Assembly (NCBI GenBank): GCA_016869555.1
Contig: VGDY01000021.1
Span: forward strand, 1 to 32,315
Reading direction: 5' to 3'
Length of the DNA stretch: 32,315 bases
Origin: Alphaproteobacteria bacterium
GTDB taxonomy: Bacteria > Pseudomonadota > Alphaproteobacteria > Rhizobiales > Beijerinckiaceae
In this document: positions 1-6,963 of the stretch, in pieces
Position numbering within the stretch: position 1 is the stretch's first letter
How the letters are laid out: the number at the start of each line of letters is the position of its first letter
Translations under genes and position numbers: made by a program
The notes under the pieces: generated by a model
Database searches by the model: none
Told to the model about the DNA's origin: nothing
Seen by the model: only the letters and a program-made list of their open reading frames with translations

Positions 1-380
1 GCGGGAGCCGGCGCCGGTCGCGCGATCCGCGCGGGCGTCGTCGGCGTTTCGGCCTGGCGCAGCGTCGCGCCGTCGGCGCGGTGCGCGGGCGCGCCTTTCC
101 AGGCGAAATGGGCCGCCAGACCGCCGCCGCCAAACAGAATCATCGCGGCGACGAGGTAAAGCCAGACCGGCGCTTTGGATGAGCTGGCGCCGTAGCGTGC
201 GCGCCGCGCGCCGGCCATGCCGCTTGAAAAACCTTCGGTCCAGCCCGTCGCCCGCGCCTTGCGAAACGGCCGCTCCAGGCTTTCCAGCTCGCTGAGCAGG
301 CGCTGCTTCTCTTGGAATATCCGCCGTTCAAAGTTCTCTAACTCGGCGACTTTGCGTCGCTTTTCGAGTGTTACGCTCAT
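1..380 (-). CDS. Hypothetical coiled-coil, single-pass membrane protein, cut off by the window edge
   Basis: The minus strand is open from an ATG at 378-380 to the left edge, so the C-terminus is missing; about 126 residues are visible. A GGAG sequence lies 8 nt before the ATG, which supports this start. Residues 1-45 are charged and rich in E, K, R and L (starting MSVTLEKRRKVAELENFERR), suggesting a short coiled coil or amphipathic helix. A hydrophobic stretch follows at about residues 71-90 (VWLYLVAAMILFGGGGLAAH), probably one membrane helix. After it comes an Ala/Pro/Thr-rich segment of the kind seen in periplasmic linkers. I do not recognise a family and no function is proposed. The gene is the first of its strand here and diverges from rpmG. 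Confidence 0.7.
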   Translation of the reverse strand, partial: MSVTLEKRRKVAELENFERRIFQEKQRLLSELESLERPFRKARATGWTEGFSSGMAGARRARYGASSSKAPVWLYLVAAMILFGGGGLAAHFAWKGAPAHRADGATLRQAETPTTPARIARPAPAP

Positions 381-765
381 ACTGTTCACTCCAGGCGCGG
401 CTCACGTGAAGATTACCCAAGACTTTCTTCACGTTGAAACATGACGACCCCGCGCTCAACACCGCACGAGAGTGTCAGCTTCTTACAAATTAGTTCGCCC
501 CGCCCGAGTGTTGCCATACGCTTGTCAGGAGCACTTCCTGAGTTGCGCCGTCCTCCTTTGTGATTTGCCAACAAAATTATGGCTGTTCTTTGCCGACTGC
601 TCCAGACGATGATCGGTTCGCCTCCTGGAGCGCGTTGCGAAAAAGCGGGAACAGTTTTTTCACGAATGCGCCTCGCGGCATGGTCGGCCGCGACAAGCAC
701 GGCGAAGACGCGGAAGGCCAGCCGCTCGTTCGGTTGGATTGTCGCTTGGCCGCGCCCGCGCGTCC
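381..765. other. Intergenic region between the divergent genes, no gene seen
   Basis: This is the 5' side shared by the left-edge membrane protein gene (-) and rpmG (+). The frames that stay open here run mostly antisense to rpmG and show no recognisable protein, so I call no gene. The stretch contains a degenerate Hyphomicrobiales-type palindrome at 628-674 and ends just before the rpmG promoter. Confidence 0.5.
628..674. repeat. Degenerate intergenic palindrome, Rhizobiales REP/RIME-like
   Basis: The left arm begins GAGCGCGTTGCGAAAAAGCG. The right arm, read on the other strand, begins GAGGCGCATTCGTGAAAAAA. With one or two gaps these pair into an imperfect stem around the centre GGGAACAG. 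Palindromes with a GCGAAAAAG..GGAACC..CTTTTTCGC core are familiar from intergenic regions of Rhizobiales. The match here is decayed, and assignment to a named family would need a genome-wide comparison. Confidence 0.45.
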
Positions 766-793
766 TTGACATCGCCCGCGCCGCACGTATGTT
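766..793 (+). promoter_or_regulatory. Putative housekeeping promoter of rpmG
   Basis: TTGACA at 766-771 is a perfect -35 consensus. It is followed after 16 bp by TATGTT at 788-793 as the -10. It lies about 70 nt upstream of the rpmG start and in the right direction. Confidence 0.6.
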
Positions 794-863
794 GCCGGCC
801 AATTCGCTCCCGGTCGCCTCAGCGGCCGGGACGATTGCTTTTCTCTGATAGACGGAACGAACG

Positions 864-1031
864 ATGGCCAAGTCCGCCATGATCAAGATCAAGCTCCTGT
901 CCACGGCGGATACGGGCTATTTCTACGTGACGAAAAAGAACGCCCGCACCAAGACGGAAAAGCTCGTCTTCAAGAAATATGATCCGGTCGCGCGCAAGCA
1001 CGTGGAATTCAAGGAAACCAAGATCAAGTAA
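864..1031 (+). CDS. rpmG: Large-subunit ribosomal protein bL33
   Basis: This 55-residue basic protein has the alphaproteobacterial L33 pattern: [20 protein letters not shown] at the N-terminus, then [14 protein letters not shown], and [19 protein letters not shown] at the C-terminus. L33 binds 23S rRNA near the E site of the large ribosomal subunit. The four zinc-binding cysteines of the other L33 type are absent, so this is the zinc-independent form. The length is normal. The gene stands alone, with its own promoter just upstream and a possible hairpin terminator about 110 nt downstream. Confidence 0.95.
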   Translation: MAKSAMIKIKLLSTADTGYFYVTKKNARTKTEKLVFKKYDPVARKHVEFKETKIK

Positions 1032-1140
1032 GCGCGGATAGCGCATCAGGCTTTCGTCGCCGCGGCGATTCGGATCGCCCGGCAGCGCACAGGGCGAAAA
1101 AACCGGCTTCTGCTTCTCGGCGGCGCACGCGTCATGCAAC

Positions 1141-1166
1141 GGGAGCGGCGCTATGGCGACGCTCCC
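1141..1166 (+). terminator. Possible terminator hairpin after rpmG
   Basis: GGGAGCG at 1141-1147 and CGCTCCC at 1160-1166 form a perfect 7-bp stem with a 12-nt loop. GATTGTTT follows, so the U-tract is short and interrupted. The distance from the rpmG stop (about 110 nt) is long for a terminator. Confidence 0.35.
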
Positions 1167-1226
1167 GATTGTTTGGCTGGCATCAGAAAAATTTTGGCTG
1201 GAAGAGCGACCGCTTCGGGGCAAGGC

Positions 1227-1278
1227 GGCCGACTGACGATGGCTTCAAGGAGGCCACTCCAACCACCGCCAGTCGGCC
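1227..1278. repeat. 9-bp inverted repeat with 34-nt loop
   Basis: GGCCGACTG at 1227-1235 pairs perfectly with CAGTCGGCC at 1270-1278. The loop contains a smaller TGGC..GCCA pairing. No T-run follows on either strand. It may be part of a folded RNA or be a chance GC-rich pairing. Confidence 0.4.
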
Positions 1279-1450
1279 AACCCCACGGACCCAGGAGATG
1301 CGGCGGACCTGAGCACTCCGCAGGGTATTCAAAGTTGTGCCGAATACGCATCAAACGCTTACGTGCGCCACGGGTCTTCTTTAGGCCCTTCGACGCCGCC
1401 AGACGCGCAACTCATTTGGCCGGGTTACGTTACTCCGGCTGCACAAAATT

Positions 1451-1489
1451 GCAACTATCTGATATGAATTTTCACAGATAGGGCGTTGC
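1451..1489. repeat. Inverted repeat upstream of the lipoprotein gene
   Basis: CTATCTG at 1455-1461 and CAGATAG at 1475-1481 pair perfectly around a 13-nt AT-rich loop. An outer GCAA (1451-1454) and TTGC (1486-1489) can add pairs across a 4-nt bulge. It ends 67 nt before the lipoprotein start. It could be a leader hairpin or an operator. Confidence 0.4.
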
Positions 1490-1555
1490 GAAGCGTTTGC
1501 ACGCCAGCGTAACAAGCAATAACGCGCCGCAACGAGCGCCGCGCCGGAGGAGTAG

Positions 1556-1969
1556 ATGGCATCTGGATTTCGCTTTGTTCTCGGGCTCGTGGCTGGCCTC
1601 TCGGGCTCCCTGGCGCTTTCCGCTTGCGGCGAGCATATGCCAGGCGACGCCACCGGCGCCAAGGTCTTGCGCAGTCTTCTAGAAAAGAACGGCGTGGACG
1701 CCAAACTCGTCTCTTTCAAGAAGGTGCAGGGCCGAGAAGTCAAGCGTGAAAATATTGACGCCTATGAATTGATGTATGAGGCTGAAATTCAGTTCCCCGA
1801 GGGCTTCGAAGCCAAATGCGCGGATGAGCGGGCGCGCGGGAAATGCGCCTTTCTTGGCCTCGACGACGACCGGACCTTCGCCAAGAGCGAAGTGCATACG
1901 AGCGAAGGCACGCTGCATTTCGTCAAGAGCGAAAAGGGTTGGATGGCCGAGGACAACAACGCCTATTGA
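1556..1969 (+). CDS. Small predicted lipoprotein of unknown function
   Basis: The product has 137 residues. The N-terminus has a hydrophobic signal (residues 6-23) ending in a lipobox, Leu-Ser-Ala-Cys, with Cys24 as the predicted lipidated residue. Gly follows at +2, so there is no inner-membrane retention aspartate. The ATG at 1556 follows a GGAGGAG sequence closely, which supports this start. The mature part is hydrophilic with two further cysteines (KCADERARGKCAF) that might form a disulfide. I do not recognise the family. The gene is probably co-transcribed with kdsB, whose likely start codon overlaps this stop. Confidence 0.75.
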   Translation: MASGFRFVLGLVAGLSGSLALSACGEHMPGDATGAKVLRSLLEKNGVDAKLVSFKKVQGREVKRENIDAYELMYEAEIQFPEGFEAKCADERARGKCAFLGLDDDRTFAKSEVHTSEGTLHFVKSEKGWMAEDNNAY

Positions 1970-2739
1970 CGCCGCCATTTGACGCCGCCCCGCCGGCGCT
2001 CGCGCCGATTGTCGTCATTCCGGCGCGTTTAGCGTCGACGCGTCTGCCCGGCAAGGCGCTCGCCGACATCGACGGCCGACCGATGATCATTCACGTCTGG
2101 GAGCGCGCCTGCGCTGCGGCAGTCGGGCCTGTCGTGGTCGCGACCGACGCGCCGGAAATCGTGCGCGTTGTTGAAGCGGTCGGCGGACAAGCGGCGCTGA
2201 CGCGCGGCTCACATGCCTGCGGCAGCGACCGCATCAGCGAGGCGCTGCGCGCGCTCGACCCGCAAGGCCGCCATGGCGCCGTCGTCAATCTGCAGGGCGA
2301 CCAGCCCTGCCTGCCCGACGGCGCGCTTGAGGCGGCGCTCGCTTTGCTCGACGACCCTTGCGTCGACATCGGCACCCTGGCCTGCCCGACGCGCCCGGAA
2401 GAAGTCGAGGATCCCGACGCCGTGAAGCTCGTCGGAACGTCGCTCGCGCCCGATCGGCTGCGCGCGCTCTACTTCACCAGAGCGGCCGCGCCTTTTGGCG
2501 AGGGTCCGCGCTGGAAGCACATCGGCGTCTACGCCTTTCGCCGCGCCGCGCTTGAGCGTTTCGCGTCGCTGCCGCCCTCCCCGCTCGAATTGCGCGAGCG
2601 GCTTGAACAGCTGCGCGCGCTCGAGGCTGGCATGCGCATCGACGCCGCGCTGCTGGACAACGCCGCCCTATCGGTGGATACGGAACGCGATTTAAGCGCG
2701 TTGCGCGCCGCCGCGGCGCGCGAACAGGACGCCAAGTGA
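1966..2739 (+). CDS. kdsB: 3-deoxy-manno-octulosonate cytidylyltransferase (CMP-Kdo synthetase)
   Basis: KdsB joins CTP and Kdo to CMP-Kdo, the activated sugar for the inner core of lipopolysaccharide; the enzyme is cytosolic. The family signatures are clear: IPARLASTRLPGKALADIDG near the N-terminus (nucleotide binding), VVVATDAPEIV, the LQGDQPC segment that holds a metal-binding acid, and WKHIGVYAFRR. The frame is open further upstream into the lipoprotein gene, but homology begins only after that gene's stop. The only sensible in-frame initiation codon is TTG at 1966, which shares a TTGA overlap with the upstream stop and suggests translational coupling. This gives 257 residues, the usual length. 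The stop overlaps the start of pheA in the same manner. Confidence 0.93.
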   Translation: MTPPFDAAPPALAPIVVIPARLASTRLPGKALADIDGRPMIIHVWERACAAAVGPVVVATDAPEIVRVVEAVGGQAALTRGSHACGSDRISEALRALDPQGRHGAVVNLQGDQPCLPDGALEAALALLDDPCVDIGTLACPTRPEEVEDPDAVKLVGTSLAPDRLRALYFTRAAAPFGEGPRWKHIGVYAFRRAALERFASLPPSPLELRERLEQLRALEAGMRIDAALLDNAALSVDTERDLSALRAAAAREQDAK

Positions 2740-3614
2740 CTCAAAATCAAGTGACGCAATATATCGCCTATCAGGGAGAGCCCGGCGCGAATTCGGACCT
2801 CATCTGCCGGCAGGCCTATCCGCATCTGACGCCGCTCCCTTGCGCGAGCTTCGAGGACGCGTTCGCGTCGGTCACCGAGGGACGCGCCGCGCTCGGCATG
2901 ATCCCGCTCGAAAATTCGATCGCCGGACGGGTGGCGGACATCCATCATTTCCTGCCGCATTCCGGACTGCACATCGTCGGCGAACATTTCCTGCCAATCC
3001 ATTTTCAACTGATGGCGCCCAGAGGCGCGACGCGGCAGGGGCTCAGAAGCGTCTACAGCCATGTCCATGCGCTCGGCCAGTGCCGCCGCGCCATTCGCAA
3101 CTTCGGGCTCGAAGCCCATACCGCGGGCGACACCGCCGGCGCCGCGCGCGAAATCGCCGAATGGGGCGATCCGACCAAGGCGGCGATCGCGCCGGGGCTC
3201 GCCGCCGAAATATACGATCTCGACGTGCTGGCCGAGAACATCGAGGACGAAGCGCACAACACCACGCGCTTCATCGTGTTGTCGAAGACAAGGGAGTGGG
3301 CGGCGCCGAACGCCGGACCGACCATCACCACCTTCATCTTTCGCGTGCGCAACGTGCCGGCCGCGCTCTACAAGGCGCTCGGCGGCTTCGCCACCAACGG
3401 CGTCAACATGACGAAGCTCGAAAGCTACATGGTCGACGGCGAATTCGCCGCGACGCGCTTTCTCGCCGACGCCGACGGCCATCCCGAGCAGCCAGCGATG
3501 GCGCGCGCCTTGGAAGAATTGCAGTTCTTCTCCAAGGAAGTGGAGATTCTCGGCGTCTATCCCGCGAGCGATTTCCGGATCACCAATATCCGCGCCTTCG
3601 CCTTCGGGGATTGA
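2736..3614 (+). CDS. pheA: Prephenate dehydratase
   Basis: This enzyme converts prephenate to phenylpyruvate in phenylalanine synthesis. The 292-residue product has a catalytic domain in the first two thirds (YQGEPGANS, IPLENSIAGRV, and NTTRF with the catalytic Thr). A C-terminal ACT regulatory domain follows (about residues 197-280; LGGFATNGVNMTKLESYMVD), which binds phenylalanine for feedback inhibition. There is no chorismate mutase domain, so it is the monofunctional form. The ESRP motif of the ACT domain reads ESYM. The start is a GTG at 2736 that overlaps the kdsB stop (GTGA), so the two are probably translationally coupled. Confidence 0.95.
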   Translation: MTQNQVTQYIAYQGEPGANSDLICRQAYPHLTPLPCASFEDAFASVTEGRAALGMIPLENSIAGRVADIHHFLPHSGLHIVGEHFLPIHFQLMAPRGATRQGLRSVYSHVHALGQCRRAIRNFGLEAHTAGDTAGAAREIAEWGDPTKAAIAPGLAAEIYDLDVLAENIEDEAHNTTRFIVLSKTREWAAPNAGPTITTFIFRVRNVPAALYKALGGFATNGVNMTKLESYMVDGEFAATRFLADADGHPEQPAMARALEELQFFSKEVEILGVYPASDFRITNIRAFAFGD

Positions 3615-3780
3615 CAGGCCATAGAGGCAGTTGCTTTCCTTGCCGGCCTTCTTCCACGGGAACGGAGCGTCGTCGCCCGACGATATCCGTTCGCGGCATG
3701 AGCGGCGTCCCTTGAGGCGCAAGCGCACGTTGGAACGGCCAAAACGATATTGAGGAGCAAGCGCTCGAAGGGAACCGCCC

Positions 3781-4215
3781 ATGGCCGTCGCCTACGATCC
3801 CAACAATATCTTCGGCAAGATTCTGCGCGGCGAAATCCCCGCACATACAGTCTTTGAGGATCACGTCGCGCTGGCGTTCATGGACATCATGCCGCGTGCG
3901 GAAGGCCATGTTCTGGTGATTCCCAAGGAGGGCGCGCGCGGACTGTTGGACGTGTCACCGGAAACGCTCGGGCAATTGATGAAGCGCGTGCAGCATGTCG
4001 CGAAGGCGATCGAAAAAGCCTTCGACGCCGACGGGCTGACCCTTCATCAGTTCAATGAAAGCGCTGGCGGCCAGGTGATCTATCACCTGCATTTCCACCT
4101 GCTGCCGCGCTGGGAAGGCGTCGGCTTGCGGCCGCCCGGCACAATGGCGGACGACGCCAAGCTTGCCGAACAGGCCGAAAAAATTCGCGACGCGATGGAG
4201 CCCTTCGCGGCTTAA
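3781..4215 (+). CDS. HIT family nucleotide hydrolase/transferase
   Basis: The 144-residue protein is a complete histidine-triad protein. It has NIFGKILRGEIPAHTVFED at the N-terminus, the middle segment PRAEGHVLVIPKE, and the active-site triad H102-x-H104-x-H106 (YHLHFHLLPRW). Proteins of this family hydrolyse nucleoside phosphoramidates or similar substrates through a histidine-linked nucleotide intermediate. The precise substrate is unknown. An AAGGGAA ribosome binding site precedes the ATG. The gene stands 166 bp after pheA and converges with the helicase gene. Confidence 0.92.
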   Translation: MAVAYDPNNIFGKILRGEIPAHTVFEDHVALAFMDIMPRAEGHVLVIPKEGARGLLDVSPETLGQLMKRVQHVAKAIEKAFDADGLTLHQFNESAGGQVIYHLHFHLLPRWEGVGLRPPGTMADDAKLAEQAEKIRDAMEPFAA

Positions 4216-4218
4216 GCC

Positions 4219-4242
4219 GGCTTCGAGCTCGACGGCGAAGCC
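4219..4242 (+). terminator. Possible hairpin terminator between HIT and helicase genes
   Basis: GGCTTCG at 4219-4225 and CGAAGCC at 4236-4242 form a 7-bp stem with a 10-nt loop, four bases after the HIT stop. CTATTCTT follows on the plus strand, a poor U-tract. The position between convergent genes supports the call; the sequence support is modest. Confidence 0.4.
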
Positions 4243-5730
4243 CTATTCTTCGCCGACCTTGGCCGGTTTCAACGCCACGGGACGCAGCAGGAAGGACGGC
4301 ACATGGTCGCCGAGCCCGACGACCGGCGGCCCGTCGTCCTCATGCCGACGCGGCCGGCGCTCGCCGCGTTCCCGACGATCGGTCGGCGCCGCACAGGCAG
4401 GAGACCGGAAGCTTTCCTCCTCCAGCCTCGGGCGCCCGCCACGCGGCCGGCCAATGCTGACGGGCGCTTCGCGCTCGACGGCCGCTTGTCTGCGGATCGG
4501 CGCTTCGCGCTCGGAGGCGGCTGGTCGGCGGCCGCGATCCCGACGCTGCCCACGCTCGCCGCGGCGTTCCTGCGGACGGCTCGTCTCCATCGGCGGCGGC
4601 AGAGCGTCGAAACCCGGCCCCTCCCAGTCGATCGCCTTGCCGATCAGGCTCTGAATTTGATCGACATATTTCATGTCGTCTTCGGTGACGATCGTCAGGG
4701 CCACGCCCGACCGCCCGGCGCGGCCGGTGCGGCCGATCCGGTGCACATAATCTTCGCTATGAGTCGGGACGTCGAAATTGAACACATGACTTACGTCAGG
4801 AATGTCCAGACCGCGGGCCGCCACATCCGAACATACGATGAGCGACACATCACCGTTCTTGAAGGCGTCGAGCGACGCCATGCGCGCCAGCTGATCCATG
4901 TCGCCGTGCAGCGCGCCGGCGGAAAAGCCGTGCTTGACGAGAGACCGGTGGAGGATCGCCACGTCACGTTTGCGGTTACAGAAGATGATCGCATTCTTGA
5001 AGTTTTCGGCGCTGCGGATGAGATTGCGCAACGTCTCGCGCTTGTCGGCGTGGCCGCGCGAGGCGACGAGAATCTGCCTGATGGTGACCGCCGTCGTCGC
5101 GGCGCGCGACACTTCGCAGCGGATCGGATTGTGCAGGAACGCTTCGGTCAGCCGAGTGATTTCCGGCGGCATCGTCGCGGAGAAGAAAAGCGTCTGGCGG
5201 GTGAACGGCACCAGCTTGCAGACGCGCTCGATGTCGGGAATGAAACCCATGTCGAGCATGCGGTCCGCCTCGTCAATGACGAGAATCTCGATTCCCGTCA
5301 GCAGCAGCTTGCCGCGATCGAAAAAGTCGAGCAGGCGGCCCGGCGTCGCGATCAGCACGTCGGCGCCGCGCATGATCTTTGTTTCCTGATCGCCGAAGGA
5401 AACGCCGCCGATCAGCAGCGCGACATTCAGCCGATGATTCTTGCCGTATTTGGCGAAGCTCTCTTCGACCTGCGCGGCAAGTTCGCGCGTCGGCTCCAGA
5501 ATCAGCGTTCGCGGCACTCTGGCGCGGGCGCGGCCGCTTTCAAGACGGCTCAGCATCGGCAGGGTGAAGGCGGCGGTCTTGCCGGTGCCCGTCTGGGCGA
5601 TGCCGAGAATGTCGCGCCCCTGCAAGGCGGGGGGAATGGCCTGCGCCTGAATCGGCGTCGGGGTCGTATAGCCGGATGTTTGGACGGCTGCGAGAACCTT
5701 TTGGGAAAGGCCCAGTTCCTCGAATGTCAT
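4243..5730 (-). CDS. DEAD-box ATP-dependent RNA helicase (RhlE-like)
   Basis: The 495-residue product has all core motifs: the Q motif (PTPIQAQAIP), motif I AQTGTGKT (about residues 45-52), PTRELAAQ, TPGRLLDFF, DEAD (153-156), SAT (184-186), and in domain 2 ARGLDIPDVSHVFNFD and HRIGRTGRAG. It should unwind structured RNA, for example in ribosome assembly or mRNA decay. The tail from about residue 390 is rich in Arg, Gly and Glu, a typical RNA-binding extension. The frame could begin at TTG 5733, but ATG 5730 sits 8 nt after an AGGA and is the better start. The family has several paralogues per genome and I do not choose a gene name. Confidence 0.93.
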   Translation of the reverse strand: MTFEELGLSQKVLAAVQTSGYTTPTPIQAQAIPPALQGRDILGIAQTGTGKTAAFTLPMLSRLESGRARARVPRTLILEPTRELAAQVEESFAKYGKNHRLNVALLIGGVSFGDQETKIMRGADVLIATPGRLLDFFDRGKLLLTGIEILVIDEADRMLDMGFIPDIERVCKLVPFTRQTLFFSATMPPEITRLTEAFLHNPIRCEVSRAATTAVTIRQILVASRGHADKRETLRNLIRSAENFKNAIIFCNRKRDVAILHRSLVKHGFSAGALHGDMDQLARMASLDAFKNGDVSLIVCSDVAARGLDIPDVSHVFNFDVPTHSEDYVHRIGRTGRAGRSGVALTIVTEDDMKYVDQIQSLIGKAIDWEGPGFDALPPPMETSRPQERRGERGQRRDRGRRPAASEREAPIRRQAAVEREAPVSIGRPRGGRPRLEEESFRSPACAAPTDRRERGERRPRRHEDDGPPVVGLGDHVPSFLLRPVALKPAKVGEE

Positions 5731-5956
5731 CAATTATCCTGAGTACGGCTCAGCTGTGCGGCAGGCCCGCTCGCGCGCCAGCCGTAGAAAGCGCGCGTGA
5801 ATAGGAGAGAAATTCCGTCGCCGCCGCGACGGCGCTCGGCCCGCCGACAGTCCGCCGCAAAGAAGCGCGGGCGATAGCCACGGGAATGCTTTAAGGGCAA
5901 TCGCCGGATTGTCAATGAATATATGTAGTCCCGGCGCCGCCCGCCAGGCTTCGTCC

Positions 5957-5989
5957 AAAAAATAGCTAGTGGCCGGCAGTTTCGCCGGC
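5957..5989 (-). terminator. Possible intrinsic terminator overlapping the stop of the small membrane protein gene
   Basis: On the minus strand GCCGGC-GAAACT-GCCGGC forms a 6-bp stem, with the two arms at 5984-5989 and 5972-5977. The run of six T's (5957-5962) comes about 9 nt after the stem, which is further than ideal. Confidence 0.4.
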
Positions 5990-6322
5990 GTCGCCGCAAG
6001 GCGTCAGAGCGGGGCGCACGTTCATTCTGTCTGGAATCGTTCCTGTCGTCAGATAGTCCACATCGGCGTCTCTCCGCTCCTTAGGCGCCGGCGCCTCGAC
6101 TTGCGGCGCCGATCTGGCGCGACCGGGCAGTTCGGCGGCGGCGGCCCGGGAAAAGCGGGCCGGCGCGGGCGCGTCGGGCGGATCGAACAGATTTGAGAGC
6201 AGTTTCGCGCCAAGCACGCTGCACAAACAAGCGGCGACCGACAGCGCCGCAAGACTCCAGGTGCCCGTCGGCAGTCCGGTGCGATGTTGGCTGATGCGGC
6301 TGTGCTCGCCCATTGGACGCAC
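5966..6322 (-). CDS. Hypothetical small membrane protein
   Basis: The product has 118 residues with one hydrophobic segment at about residues 22-46 (WSLAALSVAACLCSVLGAKL). It is preceded by a short basic N-terminus and followed by a Pro/Ala-rich, charged, probably periplasmic region. The C-terminal DYLTTGTIP resembles a YxxTGxI sequence I recall from small Rhizobiales membrane proteins, but no function is known. The GTG at 6322 lies 7 nt after GAGG and is my preferred start; ATG 6313 is the alternative. The gene diverges from clpS. It reads in the same direction as the helicase gene, 235 nt upstream of it, so both could share a transcript. Confidence 0.6.
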   Translation of the reverse strand: MRPMGEHSRISQHRTGLPTGTWSLAALSVAACLCSVLGAKLLSNLFDPPDAPAPARFSRAAAAELPGRARSAPQVEAPAPKERRDADVDYLTTGTIPDRMNVRPALTPCGDAGETAGH

Positions 6323-6564
6323 TTATGAGCCTCAGGGTTAGCGGTAAAGACGCTAGTCCTGCGAAGGTAAATTTTTGGTTGACGGCGCGCCCGGTCCGGT
6401 CGTGGCGCGGCGCGTCGCGCAGCCCCTTGCAAAGCCGCGGCGAAAGCTCAAAACTGACGATGTTCCTGATTTCCCTCACCATGGAAGTGGCCCGGATTCT
6501 GCGAGGCGACACCTAAAAGAACCGCCGTGCCGACCTACATGGAAAGGACCGAAAGGGTAAGGAC

Positions 6565-6954
6565 GTGGCTGCGGAGGACTTAACTTCTTTGACGGCGAAA
6601 GTTCGTCTTGCGCCTCGTGCGGCGAAAGATCCGCGCCGGGGAGCGGACGTTGGTCCCGGCGCCGGCACCGCCCTCGTCACAAGAACGCGTCCCCAGACGC
6701 GCAAGCCCAATATGTATCGGGTGTTGCTGCTCAACGACGATTACACGACGCAGGAGTTCGTGGTGATCGTGTTGCGCAAATATTTCAACAAATCGCTGGA
6801 GGAAGCCACCCGCATCATGCTCCACGTCCATAATCATGGCGTCGGCGAATGCGGCGTCTACACCTATGAGGTCGCTGAGACCAAAGTCACCCAGGTCATG
6901 GATTTTGCAAGGAAGCATCAGCATCCTCTGCAATGCATCATGGAAAAGAAATAG
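6565..6954 (+). CDS. clpS: ATP-dependent Clp protease adaptor protein ClpS
   Basis: ClpS delivers N-degron substrates to ClpA. The conserved core lies at residues 47-129: [20 protein letters not shown], then [19 protein letters not shown], then [13 protein letters not shown]. The NDDYTT loop and the following hydrophobic residues form the pocket for bulky N-terminal residues in the family. The first 45 residues are a variable, Arg/Ala/Gly-rich extension of the kind used to engage ClpA. The start is GTG 6565, after AAGG; an ATG at 6539 is in another frame and stops quickly. The gene lies 9 nt upstream of clpA, so the pair is one operon. Confidence 0.95.
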   Translation: MAAEDLTSLTAKVRLAPRAAKDPRRGADVGPGAGTALVTRTRPQTRKPNMYRVLLLNDDYTTQEFVVIVLRKYFNKSLEEATRIMLHVHNHGVGECGVYTYEVAETKVTQVMDFARKHQHPLQCIMEKK

Positions 6955-6963
6955 GACGAGCGC

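Larger units (their letters stand above)
1032..1555. other. 524-bp intergenic region with several inverted repeats, no gene called
   Basis: The region lies between rpmG and the lipoprotein gene. One open frame on the plus strand (1134-1481) and two on the minus strand exist, but none has a good ribosome binding site, a domain or a credible composition. The stretch does contain three separate inverted repeats, at 1141-1166, 1227-1278 and 1451-1489. It could hold a small RNA or leader structures, but the sequence alone does not decide this. Confidence 0.5.

Noticed and set aside
413-904. 163-codon minus-strand frame over the rpmG promoter and start
   Set aside because: It overlaps rpmG in antisense, begins with GTG without a ribosome binding site, and shows no family features.
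1074-1098. CGCCC..GGGCG hairpin followed by six A's after rpmG
   Set aside because: For an rpmG terminator the run after the stem should be T, not A; on the minus strand the T's come before the stem. It does not work in either direction.
1134-1481. 115-codon plus-strand frame between rpmG and the lipoprotein gene
   Set aside because: It has no good ribosome binding site and a composition of mixed low-complexity type, and it spans two inverted repeats that fit an intergenic region better.
4303-5742. 479-codon plus-strand frame
   Set aside because: It lies opposite the DEAD-box helicase with all its motifs, and has no domain of its own.
6365-6420. TTGACG in front of clpS as a possible promoter
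   Set aside because: No acceptable -10 follows at the right spacing, and no heat-shock type promoter could be matched with confidence.
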